Shown: in pieces, positions 5,743 through 9,167 of the stretch | How the letters are laid out: each line of letters starts with the position of its first letter | Position numbering within the stretch: position 1 is the stretch's first letter | Assembly: GCA_031278795.1 (NCBI GenBank) | Contig: JAITJT010000069.1 | Span: forward strand, 1 to 9,167 | Source of the DNA: Deltaproteobacteria bacterium | Lineage (GTDB): Bacteria; Desulfobacterota; Desulfarculia; Adiutricales; Adiutricaceae | Length of the DNA stretch: 9,167 nt | Reading direction: 5' to 3' | Made by a program: the position numbers and the translations under genes | The notes under the pieces: generated by a model | Told to the model about the DNA's origin: nothing | The model's database searches: none | The model's input: the letters and a program-made list of their open reading frames with translations, nothing else

Positions 5743-6891
5743 ATGGCCCAACAATCCCAAAATTTCGCCCCTCTTCTTTTTGATCCCCTCTTGGACTTTT
5801 CTGAGTACCAGCGTAGGCTTTCCCGTTTAAAAGGTTTTTTTAAGGAGCCTAGCCAAGGGGAGGGGGCCTACTTTCTCATAGAGGCCAAAGACCCTGAGCG
5901 CGTGAAAAAATACCCCAGGCCCGTGAGTCCCAGGACCCTCGTGGAGAGATGGCTCTCCGCGCCCCTAAGGGCGCGGGAGGCCCTCTGGGAGTGCCAGACG
6001 ACCTACCCGGCCGGCGATTGCCTTCCCCGGGCCTACGTGGAGTTTGGAGCGGCCTATCTCCCGGCGCTTTTGGGTGCCCCGTATAGGCTTGACGCTGACA
6101 CAATATGGTTTGATCACTTTCCACCCATAATCGATCTAAAAAACTATCCGCCCTTAAAACTCCACAGGGACTGGCTCTTTTACCGCGCGGTTACTGAGAC
6201 CACCAGAGAGCTCGCCTCCATTTCCAAAGACAGGTTCCTGGTGGGTATTGGCTTCATTGGGTCCAATCTAGATGTCTTCCTCTCCCTCATGGAAAGGGAG
6301 AGGGCGCTCATGGAGCTTATTAAAAATCCTGAGTTGGTCTTGAATCTTCTTGAAAATATCACAGAGCTCTCCTTGGAATTTTTTCGAGATCTCTTGGATC
6401 TAATAGAGCACAGTGGAGGAGAGCATTCCTTTGCCACCCCGCTCGCGTTTAAGGGCCCGGGCGGAAAGCTCCTCTCGGATAGCTCCAAAATGCTTAGCCT
6501 AGAAAGCTTCAAGGATTTTATCCTCCCCAGCCTCATAAGTGAGGCTAATTTCATGGGAGAGGCCTTCTACGGGCTAGATGCCGCAGCGCATCTGCTTCCG
6601 GCTATCTTGGAAATTCCAGAGATTAAGGCCATAGAGTGGCATCCCCCCACCCTGGTGGAGGCTAGTAGTGGCGAGGGCATCCGTGATTTTTTCACTAAGG
6701 AGTCCCTGAATGTCTGCCATCAGATCCAGGAGTCCAAGCGGAAGCTAATACTTACGGGCCTAAGCCCCGTAGACGCTGAAAAAATCTTGAGCGTTCTCAA
6801 GCCTGACGGCTTAATGCTCTCAATCTACGCCAAAGACCCCTCCGAGGCTGACTCTCTTTGGAAGCTTTTCCGCAAGTTTACTTCAGTTTGA
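5743..6891 (+). CDS. uroporphyrinogen decarboxylase (URO-D) family protein
   Basis: This 382-aa protein is a member of the URO-D superfamily (TIM-barrel fold). It resembles the large anaerobe-specific branch near the corrinoid methyltransferases MtaA/CmuA rather than haem-pathway HemE. Typical stretches are VEFGAAYLPALLGAP (99-113), the middle motif SDSSKMLSLESFKDFILPSL (245-264), and LLPAILEIPEIKAIEW (284-299). The segment that in many relatives reads YHLDG is YGLDA here (276-280), so a usual histidine is missing. I see no obvious HxC zinc motif of the MtaA kind. A role in methyl transfer is therefore possible but unproven. The start ATG has a weak CAGG 7 nt upstream, in the same TTTTTCCATGG context as the 136-aa gene. 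No methyltransferase or corrinoid-protein gene is adjacent. Confidence 0.85.
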   Translation: MAQQSQNFAPLLFDPLLDFSEYQRRLSRLKGFFKEPSQGEGAYFLIEAKDPERVKKYPRPVSPRTLVERWLSAPLRAREALWECQTTYPAGDCLPRAYVEFGAAYLPALLGAPYRLDADTIWFDHFPPIIDLKNYPPLKLHRDWLFYRAVTETTRELASISKDRFLVGIGFIGSNLDVFLSLMERERALMELIKNPELVLNLLENITELSLEFFRDLLDLIEHSGGEHSFATPLAFKGPGGKLLSDSSKMLSLESFKDFILPSLISEANFMGEAFYGLDAAAHLLPAILEIPEIKAIEWHPPTLVEASSGEGIRDFFTKESLNVCHQIQESKRKLILTGLSPVDAEKILSVLKPDGLMLSIYAKDPSEADSLWKLFRKFTSV

Positions 6892-7131
6892 GGCCCTAGC
6901 CGTGCCTCTTTTCGTATCATCTTCTTTACTTTTTCTTATCTTCTCCATTAATTTTAAAGCCCTAAAAAAAATGTCTTGACAGGCTTTGGGGGATTCTCTA
7001 TCCTTGAAAAATCGCAGCCCTAGCTGCGCCACGACATATAGCCAGAAACGCCGCCTTTGGCGGCACTTTCCGGCCCTCGCTAAAATCCGCTTAAAAACGG
7101 TGTCAGGCCCAATCACCTGGCTCGGGGGCAT
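6883..7131 (-). CDS. possible small hypothetical protein, 82 aa
   Basis: This minus-strand frame would encode a basic protein (R/K-rich, for example KCRQRRRFWLY at 22-32) without signal peptide or a domain I recognise. In its favour, ATG is preceded by GAGG at 5 nt and the frame stays open 12 codons further upstream with protein-like content. Against it, it overlaps the 3' end of the URO-D gene by 9 nt on the other strand, and it covers both a promoter-like site (6976-7004) and a weak terminator on the plus strand. It could equally be chance in the spacer before pabA. Confidence 0.35.
   Translation of the reverse strand: MPPSQVIGPDTVFKRILARAGKCRQRRRFWLYVVAQLGLRFFKDRESPKACQDIFFRALKLMEKIRKSKEDDTKRGTARASN
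6890..6912 (+). terminator. weak intrinsic terminator of the URO-D gene
   Basis: The arms GAGGC (6890-6894) and GCCTC (6904-6908) flank a 9-nt loop and are followed by TTTT. The stem overlaps the stop codon. Five base pairs is short, so efficiency would be modest. Confidence 0.35.
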
Positions 7132-7244
7132 AACTGCCTCAAGGAGCCACTGATGCCGCTCATTTACCCCCTATCTATAGCCAAAGCCCCATATAATTTC
7201 CCCAATAATTTCCCTCTGTCCCCCTTCCAGTGGGAGGTGTAGCC
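6892..7244. other. spacer and probable leader upstream of pabA
   Basis: This 353-nt stretch between the URO-D and pabA genes holds the weak minus-strand frame (6883-7131) and a promoter candidate (6976-7004). A perfect hairpin has arms GCCGCC (7050-7055) and GGCGGC (7059-7064) around TTT. A TATAAT lies at 7192-7197 without a good -35. I recognise no riboswitch. Confidence 0.5.
6976..7004 (+). promoter_or_regulatory. candidate promoter of the pab genes
   Basis: A perfect TTGACA (6976-6981), a 17-nt spacer and TATCCT (6999-7004) form a plausible sigma70 promoter. It would give pabA a leader of about 230 nt containing the hairpin at 7050-7064. The TATAAT at 7192-7197 is a competing site. If the minus-strand frame at 6883-7131 is real, this would lie inside it. 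Confidence 0.4.
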
Positions 7245-7826
7245 ATGCGTGTACTCCTCCTAGACTGCAAGGACTCCTTTACCTACAACCTGGCCCAGCT
7301 CACGAAGCAACTGCTCGCCCCTAGTGACTCCCTTAAGGTGGTTAGGAACGACCATCTGCGCCTGGAATGCGTTCTGGACTATGACCGCATCCTCCTCTCG
7401 CCTGGACCAGGGGTCCCAGAGGAGAGCGAGAACCTCATGGAGTTAATAGAGCTAGCCCATAATGAGCGCCCCATCCTGGGTGTTTGCCTGGGCCACCAGG
7501 CCCTGGCCCAGGCCCTGGGCGCCAAGCTCACCAATCTGGAACGGGTCTACCACGGGGTGCAGTCTGAAATTAGCATCTTAAGTGAGGACAAGCTCTTTAG
7601 AGGCCTTCCTCCGCGCATAAAGGGGGGACGCTACCACTCCTGGGTGGTGGATGAGTCTGGGCTCCCTCAAGACATATTTATCACGGCCAAAGACGATGAG
7701 GGCCTCATCATGGCCTTTTCCCACAAGACTTTTGAGGTCTACGGGGTGCAGTTCCATCCGGAATCCATACTTACCCCCACAGGCGCGCGGATTGTCGCGA
7801 ACTTTCTAGGTGTTAATGCTCCGTGA
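7245..7826 (+). CDS. pabA: aminodeoxychorismate synthase glutaminase subunit
   Basis: This 193-aa class I glutamine amidotransferase frees ammonia from glutamine for the PabB partner, the first step from chorismate to p-aminobenzoate for folate. It is cytoplasmic. The catalytic triad is visible: C81 in GVCLGHQ, and H171 and E173 in VQFHPES. The oxyanion region SPGPG is at 52-56, and VYHG (101-104) and RYHSW (129-133) are typical of the PabA/TrpG group. A GTG codon at 7230 is in frame, but GGGAGGTG (7232-7239) lies 5 nt before ATG at 7245 and fixes the start there. Sequence alone cannot fully exclude TrpG. The following pabB and pabC, with no trp genes in view, decide for PabA, though in some bacteria one subunit serves both enzymes. 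Confidence 0.93.
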   Translation: MRVLLLDCKDSFTYNLAQLTKQLLAPSDSLKVVRNDHLRLECVLDYDRILLSPGPGVPEESENLMELIELAHNERPILGVCLGHQALAQALGAKLTNLERVYHGVQSEISILSEDKLFRGLPPRIKGGRYHSWVVDESGLPQDIFITAKDDEGLIMAFSHKTFEVYGVQFHPESILTPTGARIVANFLGVNAP

Positions 7827-7933
7827 GCTAAAAGAAAAAGCGGCTTGGGAAATGAACTCTCTTTTTCTTCTTTTATCTAATATTGGAGCCATTTTAGCTA
7901 TTTTCTCTCTATAGAATCTAGTGTCTTAGTAAG

Positions 7934-7954
7934 CATATAGATAAATGCTATATG
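7934..7954 (+). repeat. 7-bp inverted repeat upstream of pabB
   Basis: The arms CATATAG (7934-7940) and CTATATG (7948-7954) surround a 7-nt loop. The right arm covers an upstream in-frame ATG (7952-7954), which would be hidden in the folded mRNA. This supports the downstream start at 8006. The 179-nt pabA-pabB gap also contains a long-loop pyrimidine/purine pairing (AAGAAAAAG 7832-7840 with CTTTTTCTT 7861-7869), which is too weak to call a terminator. Confidence 0.5.
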
Positions 7955-8005
7955 GCATCTTACTTAGCGCTACAAACAAAACATAAAAAGCATAAGGTTA
8001 ACGCT

Positions 8006-9007
8006 ATGATAACAACATCACCTGAGAAACTCGTACGCCTCATGAACGAGTGCGGAGCCCTAAATAAGCCCTTTGTCTTCGCCGTGGATTTTGAAATGAC
8101 CGAGGGACTGTTTTCAGACGAGCCCTTCACCGACCCGGACATTTTTTTCACAGTCCACGGAAGGGGAAGCCAAAGAAAGAGGCCCTTCCCGGTGGAATCC
8201 GCCCTGTTTTCTAGCTACCCATGCCCCTATGATGAGTATCTGGAAAAATTCATGGTGGTGAGAAACGGGCTCCTTCGGGGGGACTCCTTTTTGGTGAACC
8301 TCACGGTTAAGACCCCTATCCAGTGCTCACTTTCCCTAGAGGACATCTTCACCCTAAGTGACGCCCCGTACACGCTCTTTGTGCCGGGGAGGTTCGCCTG
8401 CTTCTCTCCGGAGACTTTCGTGAAGATGGCCGGGAACAGCATTTCCACCTATCCCATGAAGGGAACCATAGGTGCCGAGATCCCCGGGGCGGCGGATATC
8501 ATCCTTAACGACTTCAAGGAGTCAGCTGAGCACGCGACCATAGTGGATCTCCTCCGCAACGACCTCAGCATCCTCTCGGATGACGTGGAGGTGTCCCGCT
8601 ACCGCTATATAGACCATCTGGTTACTAGCGAAAGAGAGATCCTCCAGGTTAGTTCCGAGATAAAGGGCACCTTGAGGCCGGGCTGGCAAGGTGAAATAGG
8701 CGACATCCTCTTTAGCATGCTTCCTGCGGGATCTTGCTCCGGGGCCCCCAAGGCCTCGACCTTAAGGATAATAGAGAGGGCGGAGAGGGAGCCCAGGGGC
8801 TTCTACACCGGAATCTTCGGGCTCTTCGATGGGCGTTCCCTGGACTCCGGGGTGCTCATCCGCTTTATTGAAATTGATGGAGATGATATGTTCTTCCGCA
8901 GTGGCGGCGGCATAACGGCCTACAGCAAGCCCCATGACGAGTACCTTGAGGCCTCTGAGAAGATCTACCTTCCCTTCGCGAGAGCCTTGAGGCAGAAGGT
9001 CTCCTAA
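8006..9007 (+). CDS. pabB: aminodeoxychorismate synthase component I
   Basis: PabB converts chorismate and ammonia to 4-amino-4-deoxychorismate, with PabA supplying the ammonia. The protein is 333 aa, a short form lacking much of the N-terminal domain of longer anthranilate-synthase relatives. Chorismate-binding features are PMKGT (150-154) with the PabB-type lysine K152, EHATIVDLLRND (175-186), LPAGSCSGAPKA (239-250) and GGGI (300-303). The lysine separates PabB from TrpE, which usually has PIAGT. An in-frame ATG at 7952 would add 18 residues of poor character and has no ribosome site. ATG at 8006 has AAGG at 8 nt and starts a sensible protein, so I choose it. It lies between pabA and pabC, in pathway order, probably one transcript despite the 179-nt gap. 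Confidence 0.92.
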   Translation: MITTSPEKLVRLMNECGALNKPFVFAVDFEMTEGLFSDEPFTDPDIFFTVHGRGSQRKRPFPVESALFSSYPCPYDEYLEKFMVVRNGLLRGDSFLVNLTVKTPIQCSLSLEDIFTLSDAPYTLFVPGRFACFSPETFVKMAGNSISTYPMKGTIGAEIPGAADIILNDFKESAEHATIVDLLRNDLSILSDDVEVSRYRYIDHLVTSEREILQVSSEIKGTLRPGWQGEIGDILFSMLPAGSCSGAPKASTLRIIERAEREPRGFYTGIFGLFDGRSLDSGVLIRFIEIDGDDMFFRSGGGITAYSKPHDEYLEASEKIYLPFARALRQKVS

Positions 9008-9053
9008 GGCTTTTATTGATATTTGCTTTAAGTAACCCCTTGGTGAGAAAAAA

Positions 9054-9167
9054 ATGGAAGTGCCCCCTGAGGCCAAGGCCCTATTTTTGGAAAGCATTAA
9101 GGTGAAAGACGGGGTGTATTTTAATCTGGAGTACCACGAGGAGAGAATTAATCAGAGCTTTGCTAGT
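9054..9167 (+). CDS. pabC: aminodeoxychorismate lyase, 5' end only
   Basis: Only the first 38 codons are in the window; the frame is open at the edge. The start of the protein, with LFLESIKVKDGVYFNLEYHE (10-29) and then ERINQSF, matches the N-terminus of class IV PLP-dependent aminotransferase-fold enzymes. In this context that points to 4-amino-4-deoxychorismate lyase, which forms p-aminobenzoate and pyruvate. The catalytic lysine would lie beyond the edge. GGTGAG (9042-9047) sits 6 nt before the ATG. The gene follows pabB by 46 nt and completes the pabA-pabB-pabC order. Confidence 0.75.
   Translation, partial: MEVPPEAKALFLESIKVKDGVYFNLEYHEERINQSFAS

Noticed and set aside
7230..7244. GTG start of pabA five codons upstream
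   Set aside because: The segment is the ribosome binding site (GGGAGGTG) for ATG at 7245, where family members begin.
7832..7869. Terminator between pabA and pabB
   Set aside because: The stem is made only of A-T-rich purine/pyrimidine tracts with a 20-nt loop, too weak to support.
7952..8005. Upstream ATG start of pabB
   Set aside because: There is no ribosome site, the codon lies in a hairpin arm, and the added residues do not look like the family.

Overview
The window reads as the chromosome of a strictly anaerobic bacterium, most likely Desulfobacterota-like (the former Deltaproteobacteria). That placement is an inference from gene content: a Tat-exported DUF362 protein, a membrane polyferredoxin, a URO-D/MtaA-like protein and a stand-alone TSCPD protein. 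No phage, IS element, CRISPR array, rRNA or tRNA was recognised. The genes look clearly GC-richer than the spacers, which are long, AT-rich and contain several unrelated short tandem repeats. The 136-aa gene at 4500-4910 looks AT-richer than its neighbours.

Layout: 1-1124 has no convincing gene but holds four short tandem-repeat tracts and a stem-loop. At 1125-3498 there is a two-gene unit: a Tat-exported DUF362 protein and a 475-aa membrane polyferredoxin with six ferredoxin-type cysteine groups. At 3523-4056, on the minus strand, lies ogt (O6-alkylguanine-DNA alkyltransferase). At 4500-4910 is an unrecognised 136-aa gene with a good sigma70-type promoter and a 15-bp x 4 tandem repeat just after its stop. 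At 5131-5421, minus strand, is a TSCPD-domain (TIGR03905-type) protein. At 5743-6891 is a uroporphyrinogen-decarboxylase-family protein. A weak minus-strand ORF converges with it at 6883-7131. From 7245 to the window end lie pabA, pabB and the start of pabC, giving the chorismate to p-aminobenzoate route to folate.

The best candidate for a little-described system is the DUF362/polyferredoxin pair. The polyferredoxin has four N-terminal membrane segments, two ferredoxin-type cysteine groups, then an arginine-led fifth hydrophobic segment and four more cysteine groups. That architecture suggests dual Sec/Tat assembly, with clusters on both sides of the membrane and the DUF362 partner exported to the same outer face. 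The other genes are ordinary housekeeping or hypothetical genes. The remaining interest is at the DNA level: tandem repeats in spacers, a 13-bp perfect hairpin inside the polyferredoxin gene, and an exact 18-bp repeat at the 3' ends of two minus-strand genes.
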